Shown: positions 17,238 through 25,841 of the stretch, in pieces
Layout: every line of letters starts with the position of its first letter
How positions within the stretch are numbered: position 1 is the first letter of the stretch
Source: Paenibacillus soyae
Lineage (GTDB): Bacteria > Bacillota > Bacilli > Paenibacillales > Paenibacillaceae
DNA length: 64,000 bases
Assembly: GCF_024623455.1 (NCBI RefSeq)
Contig: NZ_JANIPJ010000007.1
Location: forward strand, 124,001 to 188,000
Direction of reading: 5' to 3'
Notes under the pieces: generated by a model
What the model was told of the DNA's origin: nothing
Seen by the model: the letters and a program-made list of their open reading frames with translations, nothing else
Database searches by the model: none
Made by a program: the position numbers and the translations under genes

Positions 17238-18002
17238 ATGGAGATCGTTGCCGAGACGGCAGCGCCGCTGCTGCGCGGGAATGAAGGGGCCGCCGATCGG
17301 GAGCGGGAATGGGTGGAGCGCGCCCGTGCCGGCGATCACGAGGCGTTCGGCGAGCTCGTGCGCATGCACCGGGCCAAGGCGCTCGGACTGGCCGGCGCGA
17401 TGACCAAGGACGCTTATCTGGCGGAGGATATCGTGCAGGAAGCTTTGATCCGGGCGTTCCTTCATCTCGGCACGCTGACGGATAACGGACGCTTCGCGGC
17501 TTGGCTGCAGCGGATCGTGCGCAATCAGGCCTACATGAAGCTGAGGAGAGGCGGACCGTACGGCAACGAGCGTCCGTTCGAAAGCTTCAAGCCGGCCGCG
17601 CAGGAGCAAGGCGGCGGAGCCGCGGACCCGCAAAGCGTGGATTGGTTCGATATCGACAGCATCCTGTTCCATCTGGCGGGCCAGGCGCAGGAGGCTTCGA
17701 GGAACAGCGTCAATCCGGAGCAATGCCTGATCCGCAAGGAGACGCTGCAGGGCATCCATATGCTGATCCGCTGCCTGAGCAAGAAGGAGCGGGACATCTT
17801 CGAAGCCCGGTTCTTCGGCGAGCTGCCGCCTCAGGAGATCGCTTCCTTGTTCGGCACGACGACCGCGGGCGTCTATAATTCGTTATCCCGTTCCCGCGCC
17901 AAGCTGCAGAAGGAGCGACTCCGCATATCGATCGGCTTGTATGTGGAACGAAGAGCGGCCCTCGGGCTGCCGCGCAAGAAGATTCTCGCCCCGCCCCCTT
18001 AA
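17238..18002 (+). CDS. ECF-type RNA polymerase sigma factor
   Basis: The 254-residue sigma factor has region 2 at about residues 25-95 (HEAFGELVRMHRAKALGLAG, then EDIVQEALIRAFLHLGTL and AWLQRIVRNQAYMKLRR). Region 4 spans about 175-235 (LSKKERDIFEARFFGELPPQEIASL, then GVYNSLSRSRAKL). A 60-residue linker with EQGGGAADPQSVDWFD separates them. I chose the second ATG (17238) because the first (17232) touches the GGGGGG ribosome binding site. It leads a three-gene operon and no anti-sigma factor is adjacent. The next two genes probably supply its signal or are its targets. Confidence 0.88.
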   Translation: MEIVAETAAPLLRGNEGAADREREWVERARAGDHEAFGELVRMHRAKALGLAGAMTKDAYLAEDIVQEALIRAFLHLGTLTDNGRFAAWLQRIVRNQAYMKLRRGGPYGNERPFESFKPAAQEQGGGAADPQSVDWFDIDSILFHLAGQAQEASRNSVNPEQCLIRKETLQGIHMLIRCLSKKERDIFEARFFGELPPQEIASLFGTTTAGVYNSLSRSRAKLQKERLRISIGLYVERRAALGLPRKKILAPPP

Positions 18003-18025
18003 CTATCGAAATGGAGGCTTCTAAC

Positions 18026-19030
18026 ATGGCATTTGCACCCGAAAAGGATTGGAGCAAAACCTGGACGTCCGCGGCCTGGGCCGTACACGGCGCCGTCTCG
18101 TACACGGACAAAAAGCATCTGTCGCTGGTCGACGTGATGGGCTTCACGGGCCATGCGTTCCGCATGAACGTCGATCCCGAAATCATGCATATCGCGGCTC
18201 CGACGATGTTTCCCGGCGGTTATATTCTACGTCGCAATCTCTGCAACCTGGGCTTTACGAGCAATCTGGCGGACCCGATGTCCCCAATCCCGCCGGAGAA
18301 GCTGGACAAGGTGATGGCGCTCGTGCACGACTCCATTGACCGGGGCATCCCGGCGATCGCCTTCGATCTATTTATACCCGAATTCGGACTCATCTACGGT
18401 TATGACGACGAGAAGCAATTGTTCCACGGCAAAGACGTCTCGAAGGACGGAACGTTCCCGTATTCGAAATTCGCCGATCCGAAGATCGACCTGCTGTTCG
18501 TGACGACCATCGGCGAAAGCCTGCCCCATTCGAAATACGAGATGCTCCGCATGGCGCTATCCACGATCGTCGATCATGCCCGAGGCAAGGAATGGATGCA
18601 TGTCTTCGAAGGGAAGTTCGTCCAAGGGCTGGCGGGCTACGAGGCGTGGGCCGGGGTCATGGAGGCGCGGCGCGCGGACGAGACGGGCAACGCGTTCAAC
18701 GTCGCCGTATTCGCGGACGCCAGGGAATTCGCCGCGCGGTTCCTAAGCGAGCTGGCTTTCCGCTGGGACGGCGGCAACGTGGTGGAACGGACGGTTCGTT
18801 ACCGGGCGGAGGAAGCGGCCAAGCATTACGAGGAGGTTGCGGCTTGCCTCAGCGAGCTTCGGGAGATGTTCCCGTTCCCGCAGGGAGGAACGCCGAAGGA
18901 TCCCGAGACGGCGGATCGGGCGGTAAAGCTGATTCGCAATGCTCACGCGGCGGAAACCAAAGGCGTCGAACAGCTCGAGGCGCTGTTCCATTTCATGAAA
19001 GAATATTATTCCGAGACATGGATTAATTAG
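18026..19030 (+). CDS. Uncharacterised protein in the sigma-factor operon (possible BtrH/C39-like fold)
   Basis: The 334-residue protein is soluble and lacks a signal peptide. Segments such as RRNLCNLGFTSN, RGIPAIAFDLFIPEFGLIYGYDD and GLAGYEAWAGVMEA resemble the papain-like acyl-transfer fold of butirosin protein BtrH and related C39-like domains. This is only a pattern match. A Cys in RRNLCNLG is a possible nucleophile, though it is not in the usual CG context. The ATG at 18026 follows GGAGG by eight bases, and an upstream ATG at 18011 has none. It lies 23 bases after the sigma gene and 15 before the fusion gene, so the three are one operon. Confidence 0.6.
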   Translation: MAFAPEKDWSKTWTSAAWAVHGAVSYTDKKHLSLVDVMGFTGHAFRMNVDPEIMHIAAPTMFPGGYILRRNLCNLGFTSNLADPMSPIPPEKLDKVMALVHDSIDRGIPAIAFDLFIPEFGLIYGYDDEKQLFHGKDVSKDGTFPYSKFADPKIDLLFVTTIGESLPHSKYEMLRMALSTIVDHARGKEWMHVFEGKFVQGLAGYEAWAGVMEARRADETGNAFNVAVFADAREFAARFLSELAFRWDGGNVVERTVRYRAEEAAKHYEEVAACLSELREMFPFPQGGTPKDPETADRAVKLIRNAHAAETKGVEQLEALFHFMKEYYSETWIN

Positions 19031-19045
19031 AGGAGGAGACGGAGA

Positions 19046-20467
19046 ATGGCGTTGACGGACAAGAAAGTATTCGACGAGAAAGGCGGGTTCGAGCTGACGG
19101 ACCTGCGGGGAGAGAAGCTTCATATGGTTTCGATTCGGGGGGCGGAGCTGCATGGCGTAGACGCCAGGGACACGTCGCTCGTTCATGTGAATTTCGTCGG
19201 CTCGAAGTGGAACCACATTTATTTCTCGAACGTTCATATTAACGAAACGCAGCTGGGCGGCACGGTGTTCGAGAACATACGGCGGCCGGATGCGGCGGAG
19301 AGCCGGTTCGAGGAGGAAGCGGGGACGGACGGCTGGGTGAACGTGGAGCCGGTTACGTTCCGGACGAGCGATCTCAGCAAGGCGGTCTTCGAGGAGTGCG
19401 ATCTGAGCGATGCCGACTTCCGGGACTGCAAGGTGGACACGATGCGCATTAACGGAGTTCCGGTAAGCGAGCTTATGAAAATATACGAGGAGCACCGCGC
19501 GCTGCCGCAATCGGTGAAGGACTTCCGCCAATTGAGGGAGGAGACGATTAGCTTCGCCGAGAGCGTGCCCGCGGACAAGCTGGATCTGATTCCCGAAGGC
19601 TATAGCAACAGCATCCGCTGGAATCTCGGCCATCTCCTGGCCGCGTGGGATCACGGGATATTCCCGAAGCTTGGAGGCAGCTGGCGCATTCCAACGGTCT
19701 ATCATTCCATGTTCCCGAATGGTACGAGTCCGCGCGACTGGCGGAGCGCCCCGCCGTCTCTGAAGGAAATCGTCAGGCAGCTTAGGGATCAGAAGGAGCA
19801 GATTACGCTCGAGCTGCCCTCCCATCTGGACTACCCGCTCGCCGAGCCGTTTCTGAATATGTCGACGATGGCGGAGATGCTGGAATTTCTGCTGAACGAG
19901 GAGCAGCATCATCAGAGGACGATGCGGGCGATCGCCGAAGCGCTGGAGAACGGGGCTGCTTTCGAACCGACGCCTGCCGTCCCTGCAGCCGTCAAGCTTC
20001 CGCCGTTTGCCGTCGTCGGCGTGTCCTTCGAGGCGAATCTGAAGGAGATCAACGAGCAGGAGCTGGGCCGCAAAGCATTCGAAGAGGTCATGGCCCGCCG
20101 GGACGAAATCGAAGGAAGGCTGTCCGAGGACGTCTACCTGGTGCAGATCTATCCTCAGAAAATGAACTTCAACCCGCATGTCGACCCGTTCACCCAACTG
20201 ATCGGCTACAAGGTGGAGCACGGCTCCGCTGCGGGCGCGCCGGACGGCCTCGCCAAACGTGAATTCGAGGAGAAGGAATACGTGTCCTACACGCATCGCG
20301 GGCCGGAGTCGGAGCTGGGCCGGACTTACGACTTGCTGTATGGGCGATGGATGGGAGAGAATGACCGCCGTCCTTGCGGCTACGACTTCGAAATATGGGG
20401 CAGCCGCTACAAGCCGGATCAGCCGGACAACGAAATCGACCTGTATATCGCGCTAGCGCCGAAATAA
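19046..20467 (+). CDS. Pentapeptide-repeat / DinB / GyrI-like three-domain fusion
   Basis: This 473-residue protein appears to join three domains. Residues about 15-135 carry loose pentapeptide-type repeats (TDLRGEKLHMVSIRGAELHGVDARD, DLSKAVFEECDLSDADFRDC). Residues about 155-300 look like a DinB four-helix bundle with metal-type His in NLGHLLAAWDH and EEQHHQRTM. Residues about 315-473 look like a GyrI/SOUL effector-binding domain (ending GYDFEIWGSRYK, EIDLYIAL). DinB proteins are metal-dependent thiol transferases or hydrolases, and GyrI-like domains bind cationic small molecules. I infer a drug- or thiol-stress sensor/detoxifier, unproven. It ends the sigma operon, with AGGAGG before the ATG. 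Confidence 0.72.
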   Translation: MALTDKKVFDEKGGFELTDLRGEKLHMVSIRGAELHGVDARDTSLVHVNFVGSKWNHIYFSNVHINETQLGGTVFENIRRPDAAESRFEEEAGTDGWVNVEPVTFRTSDLSKAVFEECDLSDADFRDCKVDTMRINGVPVSELMKIYEEHRALPQSVKDFRQLREETISFAESVPADKLDLIPEGYSNSIRWNLGHLLAAWDHGIFPKLGGSWRIPTVYHSMFPNGTSPRDWRSAPPSLKEIVRQLRDQKEQITLELPSHLDYPLAEPFLNMSTMAEMLEFLLNEEQHHQRTMRAIAEALENGAAFEPTPAVPAAVKLPPFAVVGVSFEANLKEINEQELGRKAFEEVMARRDEIEGRLSEDVYLVQIYPQKMNFNPHVDPFTQLIGYKVEHGSAAGAPDGLAKREFEEKEYVSYTHRGPESELGRTYDLLYGRWMGENDRRPCGYDFEIWGSRYKPDQPDNEIDLYIALAPK

Positions 20468-20505
20468 GTTTTGAAAGACTTGCATCGTCTCGTTTGACTT
20501 CGGGA

Positions 20506-20556
20506 ACTGTATGAAATAAGATTACAGTATTACTGTATGAAAAATGATTACAGTAT
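20506..20556. promoter_or_regulatory. Tandem operator upstream of the LLM oxidoreductase
   Basis: Two near-identical 25-base repeats (20506-20530 and 20532-20556) each begin ACTGTATGAAA and end ATTACAGTAT, so each is an inverted repeat ACTGTA-N13-TACAGT. Where they meet, TACAGTATTACTGTA (20523-20537) is a perfect palindrome. They lie immediately before the LLM start, where a bound regulator would block expression. The regulator is not identified. Confidence 0.7.
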
Positions 20557-20577
20557 TTCGTGAGGGAGGGCGAGAAG

Positions 20578-21663
20578 GTGTCGCAGGAAGAGGAGCAAAG
20601 CAAGCAACAAGAGAATAGCGGGCATCAAGAGGAGCTCGTTCAGACGCAAGGGCCATCCTCCGGGAAGGCAGGTCCGTCGTTCGGCATCCCGCTGTCCGTG
20701 CTGGACGTATCCCCGATCATCCAAGGCGGGACGGTAGCGGAATCGCTGCGGAACACGCTGGATTTGGCAAGGCACGCCGAGAGGCTGCAATATAACCGCT
20801 ACTGGCTGGCGGAGCATCATAATTCCCCGAGCATCGCCAGCTCGGCGACCTCGGTCGTCATCGGCCATGTCGCGGCCGGCACGTCCACTATACGAGTCGG
20901 CGCGGGCGGCATCATGCTGCCGAATCACGCGCCGCTCGTCATCGCGGAGCAATTCGGCACGCTCGACGCGCTGTTCCCGGGCCGTATCGATCTCGGGCTT
21001 GGCCGCGCGCCGGGCACGGATCAGCTGACGGCTTCGGCGCTTCGCGGCGTCCGGGGCTCGAACGGCGGCAACTTCCCGGAGCAGCTGGAGCAGCTCCGCG
21101 CCTACATGGATCCGTCGAGCGCCGAAGTCGCGATGGCGGTCCGGGCGATCCCGGGCGAAGGCGCCCAGGTGCCGATCTGGCTGCTCGGCTCTAGCGATTT
21201 CAGCGCGATGCTGGCCGCGCAGCTCGGCTTGCCGTTCGCGTTCGCGGGCCATTTCTCGCCGACCTATACGGTGCCGGCGATGCGGCTGTACCGGAACAAC
21301 TTCCAGCCGGGCGTGCTCGACAAGCCGTACGGCATGGTGGCCGTGAACGTCGTGGCCGCGGATACGGACGAAGAAGCGGCTTATCTCGCCACTTCGATGC
21401 AGCAGCTGTTCCTCAGCTTCATCCGGAACCGTCCGGGTCCGCTGCCGCCGCCGGTGCGCGATATGGACGGTATATGGACCGAGCAGGAGAAATACGCGCT
21501 GCAGCAGCAGCTCGGCTCCTCCATCGCGGGCGGTCCCGAGACGGTCAAGGCGAAGCTCGAAGCCTACATCGAAGCAACGGGCGCTGACGAGATCATGGTG
21601 GCGGCTCATATTTACGATCATCAGGCGCGACTGCGATCCTACGAAATTATCGCCGGGCTGTAA
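20578..21663 (+). CDS. LLM-class flavin-dependent oxidoreductase (luciferase-like)
   Basis: The 361-residue enzyme belongs to the bacterial luciferase-like monooxygenases that use reduced FMN. The group signature is clear: [44 protein letters not shown], then [14 protein letters not shown]. This resembles the MsnO8/YwcH-type subgroup. The substrate is unknown. The N-terminal 30 residues ([13 protein letters not shown]) are polar and probably disordered. I chose the GTG at 20578, which follows GAGGGAGGG; the GTG at 20560 has no ribosome binding site. The tandem operator directly upstream implies induced, locally repressed expression. Confidence 0.88.
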   Translation: MSQEEEQSKQQENSGHQEELVQTQGPSSGKAGPSFGIPLSVLDVSPIIQGGTVAESLRNTLDLARHAERLQYNRYWLAEHHNSPSIASSATSVVIGHVAAGTSTIRVGAGGIMLPNHAPLVIAEQFGTLDALFPGRIDLGLGRAPGTDQLTASALRGVRGSNGGNFPEQLEQLRAYMDPSSAEVAMAVRAIPGEGAQVPIWLLGSSDFSAMLAAQLGLPFAFAGHFSPTYTVPAMRLYRNNFQPGVLDKPYGMVAVNVVAADTDEEAAYLATSMQQLFLSFIRNRPGPLPPPVRDMDGIWTEQEKYALQQQLGSSIAGGPETVKAKLEAYIEATGADEIMVAAHIYDHQARLRSYEIIAGL

Positions 21664-21668
21664 CGAAA

Positions 21669-21709
21669 AGGCTATCGCTTGCTCTTAGCAAAAGAGCGGG
21701 CGATAGCCT
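21669..21709. terminator. Hairpin between convergent genes
   Basis: AGGCTATCGC and GCGATAGCCT form a ten-base stem with a further GCTCTT/AAGAGC pair inside. It is six bases past the LLM stop and eight before the M15 stop. The T-run is poor, so termination is likely but not certain. Confidence 0.55.
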
Positions 21710-21717
21710 CTTCGCGT

Positions 21718-22374
21718 TCAACCGTCTGCGGCTTCCGCAGCGTCCGGCGGGTGCGGATAATGTCCCCGCATCAGCTGGCGGATCGAATAGCCGAAATCCA
21801 TCTGCAGATGCGGATAGTCTTTGAAGCCGTCCCAGTCCCCGCCCCAGCTGAAGCCGAGACGCTTGGCGATGGCGACGACCTCGTGCCAGTCGGCTTTCCC
21901 GTTATCGTTGCCGTCGTATTCGAGATCCCAGATCGCTTTGCCTTTCGGCGTGAGCAGGGCGAAATCGACGGCGAGTCCGTAATTGTGGTAGGAGGCGCCG
22001 CCGCGCACGTGAGTGACGATGGGGCCAGTCGTCGTTCTTCCTTTGGCGTATAACGCATTCTGCTCTTCGTGGCTGCGGAAGCCGTCCGTCACGAGCACCG
22101 AGATGCCGATTCGTTCGGCTTCCGCGACCAGCTCCTTCGACTTGGCCTCCACGACCGGGTGGAGGGCGACGATGGGCGGCGCTTCTTGCTCCACAAACGG
22201 GATGGAACGCGCGATATGTTCATACCGGTATACGAGCAGGGAAGCGGCGACGAGGAATAAGAACAAGACGAGCAGCCCGTTGCGCAGCCTCCTGCTTCTG
22301 CCTGGCGTACCCTTCTGAGGCGGAAGCGGGGGCGAAGCAAGCCCGGGGCGGAGGTTCGGTTCGAATGGCGGCAT
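21718..22374 (-). CDS. Membrane-anchored M15 peptidoglycan peptidase (VanY/CwlK-like)
   Basis: The 218-residue protein has a proline-rich cytoplasmic start, one membrane span (residues about 32-49, LRNGLLVLFLFLVAASLLVY) and an outside catalytic domain. The zinc ligands of family M15 are visible as His130 and Asp137 (SYHNYGLAVDF) and His189 (YPHLQMDFG), with the FRSHEEQNALYAKG entry. The arrangement with GGDWDGFKDYPH resembles L-alanyl-D-glutamate endopeptidases such as CwlK more than D,D-carboxypeptidases. It would cleave stem peptides at the cell surface. The start follows AAGGAG. Confidence 0.87.
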   Translation of the reverse strand: MPPFEPNLRPGLASPPLPPQKGTPGRSRRLRNGLLVLFLFLVAASLLVYRYEHIARSIPFVEQEAPPIVALHPVVEAKSKELVAEAERIGISVLVTDGFRSHEEQNALYAKGRTTTGPIVTHVRGGASYHNYGLAVDFALLTPKGKAIWDLEYDGNDNGKADWHEVVAIAKRLGFSWGGDWDGFKDYPHLQMDFGYSIRQLMRGHYPHPPDAAEAADG

Positions 22375-22496
22375 GTATAATCTCCTTGCAAGGATATAAA
22401 CTGGGTATGATAGCCTGTACAGCTATAGTATAAGACGGGCATGCGGAATGCAACGAGACGCAGGTCTAAGTTATTTCACATAGAGGAGGCGCGGCC

Positions 22497-23474
22497 ATGC
22501 AGCTCAAAGGCATTCACCACGTATCCGCCATCACGGCGAACGGGCCTGACAATTATGCATTTTATTCGAAGGTGCTTGGGTTAAGACTAGTCAAAAAAAC
22601 GGTAAACCAAGACGACCCTTCCATGTATCACTTGTTCTATGGGGATGAATACGGCAGTCCGGGCACGGAGCTGACCTTCTTCGAAATTCCGATGGCGGGG
22701 AGAAACCGCGAAGGCGTCAGCAGCATCTCCTGCTTGTCGCTTAGGGTGCCGAACCGCGCTTCGCTCATTTATTGGAAGAATCGGTTCGCCGAGCTTGAGG
22801 TCGATCACGATGATATCGTGCTGCGCGCGGGCCGCGAGACGCTCGCGTTCCGGGACGGAGAAGGACAGCGGTTCGTTCTGGTGTCCGACGAGGGGAACAG
22901 CGGCGTAGCGGGAGGCAAGCCGTGGGACAGGAGTCCGGTGCCTGCGGAGCATGCGATTCTGGGCCTCGGTCCGGTGCAGCTGACCGTAGACGATCCGATG
23001 CCGACGGCGCGCATTCTGACCGGCTTGCTGGGCTTCCGCGAGAAAGGACGGTTCCCTTCCATTCTGGACGGACAGCCGGACGTTATCGTGTACGAGACGG
23101 GCGAAGGCGGCACGGGCGCGGAGGTTATTCTCGAGGAGCGGCACGATATGCCGCGGGAGAGGCAGGGGCGCGGCGGCGTCCATCACGTCGCGTTCCGGGT
23201 CGAGGACGACGAGGAGCTCCGCGAATGGATCGCGCATATAAGCGGCAGCCAGGTGCCGAATTCCGGCTTCGTCGACCGCTACTATTTCCGCTCGCTTTAT
23301 TTCCGCGAGCCGAACGGCATTCTGTTCGAGCTGGCGACGGACGGACCGGGCTTCGATTCGGACGAGGAGCTGGCGCATTTGGGCGAATCGCTTGCGCTGC
23401 CTCCGTTCCTCGAGCCGCACCGCATGGAGATCGAGGCGCGCCTGCAGCCGATCGATACCGCGAGAGAGGACTAG
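22497..23474 (+). CDS. Ring-cleaving dioxygenase of the glyoxalase/VOC superfamily (MhqA/MhqO-like)
   Basis: The 325-residue protein consists of two VOC beta-alpha-beta modules (residues about 3-135 and 150-290). Metal ligands are expected at the His of GIHHVS, the His of GGVHHVAFRV and the Glu of PNGILFELATD. This is the pattern of the Bacillus hydroquinone-type dioxygenases that open aromatic rings and help cope with quinone stress. A strong GAGGAGG site precedes the ATG. The gene overlaps the thioredoxin gene tail-to-tail by four bases. An ATAGC...GCTAT repeat at 22410-22426 upstream is a possible operator. Confidence 0.87.
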   Translation: MQLKGIHHVSAITANGPDNYAFYSKVLGLRLVKKTVNQDDPSMYHLFYGDEYGSPGTELTFFEIPMAGRNREGVSSISCLSLRVPNRASLIYWKNRFAELEVDHDDIVLRAGRETLAFRDGEGQRFVLVSDEGNSGVAGGKPWDRSPVPAEHAILGLGPVQLTVDDPMPTARILTGLLGFREKGRFPSILDGQPDVIVYETGEGGTGAEVILEERHDMPRERQGRGGVHHVAFRVEDDEELREWIAHISGSQVPNSGFVDRYYFRSLYFREPNGILFELATDGPGFDSDEELAHLGESLALPPFLEPHRMEIEARLQPIDTARED

Positions 23475-23782
23475 TCCTTGAGCAGGCTGTACAAATAATC
23501 GACGGAACGCATCGCGTATTCCTGCCGGACCAGCTGTCCGTTCTTCAGCACGACGAGGCACGGAACGCTGGCGATCCGCCACCTCTCCCGCAGGCGCGGG
23601 GCGAAGTTGATGTTGATCTTGCTGAGCGGATAATCGACGCCGGCGGCCTCCGCGACCTCCAGCATGCGCTCCGCGACTTTGCAGGTTCCGCACATGGGAG
23701 TGGAGAAGAGTACGGCAGCCCTCCCGATGTCGGCTTCGCTTATTTGGATGAGTTCGGGTTCTTGAAGCTCGCGCAGCGGCAT
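23471..23782 (-). CDS. Thioredoxin-family protein
   Basis: The 103-residue cytosolic protein has the redox motif CGTC (Cys31-Cys34) after STPM and the cis-proline at about residue 74 (IASVPCLVV). It has the short YbbN/YtpP-like length and lacks the WCGPC of classical thioredoxin, so it is a thioredoxin-like oxidoreductase rather than TrxA. Beside the quinone-stress dioxygenase it may help with thiol damage, which is inference. The ATG follows AAAGGGG with a slightly long spacer. The stop codons of this gene and the dioxygenase overlap by four bases. Confidence 0.9.
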   Translation of the reverse strand: MPLRELQEPELIQISEADIGRAAVLFSTPMCGTCKVAERMLEVAEAAGVDYPLSKININFAPRLRERWRIASVPCLVVLKNGQLVRQEYAMRSVDYLYSLLKD

Positions 23783-23975
23783 GGTTTTTCGGGCCCCTTT
23801 CCGGTTATGCTACGGCATAGTGATGCCGTTTTTCCATCATAGCACAATTCGTTTCGGGCGCCCCGCGATTGCCGCGAAAAAAACTTTTCGAGACGCGAAA
23901 AAAAAGTGGAACCATTCGAACCGATGCGCCGTATCACTCTTTTGTACAACGCAAAACCAAATACGCGGGTATGCT

Positions 23976-24070
23976 CCAAAGGGGAGTAGCTGGCACAATA
24001 AGGTCGTCATTACGAGAATGACATTCTCCGGCCTTGTTGGCAACGTGCTTACGTTGTTTGCGAGACCTTT
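23976..24070 (+). promoter_or_regulatory. yybP-ykoY manganese riboswitch aptamer
   Basis: The hallmark 5' segment AAAGGGGAGTAGC (23978-23990) pairs through AAAGG with CCTTT of the 3' segment GCGAGACCTTT (24060-24070). The internal CTCCGGCC-like arm and two helices lie between. This is the Mn2+-sensing class that commonly precedes TerC-family and metal-efflux genes. The region before it (23783-23975) holds the thioredoxin promoter region and A-rich sequence with no gene. Confidence 0.9.
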
Positions 24071-24106
24071 GTCTGGTGTTACATACATCAGGCAAAGGTC
24101 TTTTTT
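24064..24106 (+). terminator. Riboswitch expression-platform terminator
   Basis: GACCTTTGTCTG (24064-24075) pairs with CAGGCAAAGGTC (24089-24100), followed by six T. The 5' arm re-uses the ACCTTT that closes the aptamer helix P1. Metal-bound P1 would therefore prevent this terminator, giving an ON switch with Mn2+. Confidence 0.88.
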
Positions 24107-24158
24107 GCGTGCTTGGTGACGGCGAGAGTGGAAGGAATCAATTGAGGGGGAATGGGAA

Positions 24159-24971
24159 ATGGATTTTGGATTGCTGCTTGAGTATGGCTGGGTATTGCTC
24201 GTGCTGGTAGCCCTGGAGGGTTTGCTGGCGGCCGACAACGCGCTGGTGCTCGCGATTATGGTGAAGCATCTGCCGGAGAAGGAAAGGAAACAGGCTTTGT
24301 TCTACGGCCTCGCGGGAGCGTTCGTCTTCCGGTTCGCGTCGCTCTTCATCATCTCGTTCTTGGTGGACGTATGGCAAGTGCAGGCGATCGGCGCTTTGTA
24401 CCTCCTGTTTATCGCGCTTAACCATATTTTCCGCAAGGTCATCGTCAAGAAGGGCGAGGAATCGGCCGACAAGAAGGCGGGCAAGGAGCCGAAGAAAAGC
24501 GGTTTTTGGATGACGGTGTTCAAGGTCGAGGTGGCGGACATCGCGTTCGCGATTGACTCGATTCTGGCGGCGGTGGCGCTCGCGGTGGCGCTGCCGACGA
24601 CGAGCCTGCCGAACATCGGCGGCATGGACGGCGGTCATTTTATCGTCATCTTCTTGGGCGGACTCATCGGACTGATCATTATGCGTTTCGCCGCCACGTT
24701 GTTCGTGAAGCTGCTGGAGAGCAGGCCGGGTCTCGAGATCGCCGCGTTCTGCATCGTCGGCTGGGTCGGCGTCAAGCTGGCGGTTCATACGCTGGCGCAT
24801 CCTTCGCTGCATGTCATCCCGCATGATTTTGCGGAGTCGACGGGCTGGAAGCTGACGTTCTACGCCGTGCTTGTCGGTATCGCGGCAGCGGGCTGGTTCC
24901 TGTCGGGCAAGAAGACCGATGCGGCTCACGTCCAAGACGGTGAAGACAAGAGACGGGCAGAAACGGTATAA
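24159..24971 (+). CDS. TerC-family integral membrane protein
   Basis: The 270-residue protein has about seven to eight membrane spans. The two TerC acidic motifs are visible: EGLLAADNALVLAIMV near residue 20 and EVADIAFAIDSILAA near residue 128. Family members such as YkoY/MeeF export manganese, including for metalating secreted proteins. The manganese riboswitch directly upstream supports that role here. A basic loop (KKGEESADKKAGKEPKKSG) separates the halves. It is 33 bases upstream of tdk and probably co-transcribed. The start follows GAGGGGGAATGGG. Confidence 0.9.
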   Translation: MDFGLLLEYGWVLLVLVALEGLLAADNALVLAIMVKHLPEKERKQALFYGLAGAFVFRFASLFIISFLVDVWQVQAIGALYLLFIALNHIFRKVIVKKGEESADKKAGKEPKKSGFWMTVFKVEVADIAFAIDSILAAVALAVALPTTSLPNIGGMDGGHFIVIFLGGLIGLIIMRFAATLFVKLLESRPGLEIAAFCIVGWVGVKLAVHTLAHPSLHVIPHDFAESTGWKLTFYAVLVGIAAAGWFLSGKKTDAAHVQDGEDKRRAETV

Positions 24972-25004
24972 TGAATCCACTGAATGTTGTGGAGGAGATA
25001 CCTG

Positions 25005-25595
25005 TTGGCACAGCTTTACTACAAATACGGCACCATGAACAGCGGCAAGTCTTTCGAAATCATTAAGGTCGCGCATAATTACGAAGAGCAAGGCAAGGCG
25101 GTGCTCATCTATTCCCCGGCGGTCAGCGCCAGAGGCGGCGCGGACCGGGTCGGATCCCGCGTCGGCTTCGAGCGGGAGGCGATCCCGGTTAACGAGGAGA
25201 CGAACCTGTTCGAGAACGTGAAGGAGCAGGTGGCCGCTTCCGGCCGGATCTACTGCGTATTGATCGACGAGGCGCAGTTCCTGAAGCGTCATCATATATT
25301 GGAGCTGACCCGCGTCGTGGACGAACTGAACATACCGGTTATGGCGTTCGGACTGAAGAACGATTTCCAGAACCAGCTCTTCGAGGGAAGCTACAATCTG
25401 CTTGTTCAAGCGGATAAGATCGAAGAGATCAAGACGATCTGCTGGTATTGCGACCGCAAGGCGACGATGGTCATCCGCTTCCGTGACGGGCAGCCCGTCA
25501 ACTCGGGCGAGCAGATCCAGATCGGCGGCAACGAGGATTACAAGCCGGTCTGCCGCAGATGTTACAACCGGGCTTTCCAAGAGTCGACCGTATAA
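25005..25595 (+). CDS. tdk: Thymidine kinase
   Basis: This 196-residue type-II thymidine kinase phosphorylates thymidine to dTMP in the salvage pathway. The P-loop GTMNSGKS is at residues 9-16, the Walker B-type LIDEAQFL near 87-94, and the structural zinc site is Cys-x2-Cys twice (CWYC and CRRC). The TTG at 25005 follows GGAGGAG with good spacing; longer starts lack one. It lies 33 bases after the terC-like gene and is closed by a strong terminator, so manganese-riboswitch control may extend to it. Confidence 0.95.
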   Translation: MAQLYYKYGTMNSGKSFEIIKVAHNYEEQGKAVLIYSPAVSARGGADRVGSRVGFEREAIPVNEETNLFENVKEQVAASGRIYCVLIDEAQFLKRHHILELTRVVDELNIPVMAFGLKNDFQNQLFEGSYNLLVQADKIEEIKTICWYCDRKATMVIRFRDGQPVNSGEQIQIGGNEDYKPVCRRCYNRAFQESTV

Positions 25596-25605
25596 AAGCG
25601 TTAAA

Positions 25606-25643
25606 GCCGCCGCAAAGGGTAGAACCTTTGCGGCGGCGTTTTT
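25606..25643 (+). terminator. Strong intrinsic terminator after tdk
   Basis: GCCGCCGCAAAGG (25606-25618) is perfectly complementary to CCTTTGCGGCGGC (25625-25637) with a six-base loop, followed by GTTTTT. Confidence 0.93.
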
Positions 25644-25841
25644 ATTGTGCCTAATGCGGCATGCGATGAAGGGGCTAAGGTCTTGGACGCCCCGTAAGAA
25701 GCACATCCTTTGTATCGAATGCTGGTAGTTCCAGAGCGCTAATTCCGTGCTGCCGCCAAGGTATATGCTGGAATTTACTGCAACTGTAAATTATACTAGC
25801 AAGTGTATGCTGGGCGAGAGAATAGATAGGAGGAGGAGACG

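Noticed and set aside
18743-20296. A 517-codon minus-strand frame opposite the fusion gene
   Set aside because: The sequence is Arg/His/Leu-rich without domains or ribosome binding site and spans two genes of a clear plus-strand operon.
24138-25706. A 522-codon minus-strand frame opposite terC and tdk
   Set aside because: It runs through the tdk terminator and into the riboswitch-controlled gene; the plus strand holds two unmistakable families.
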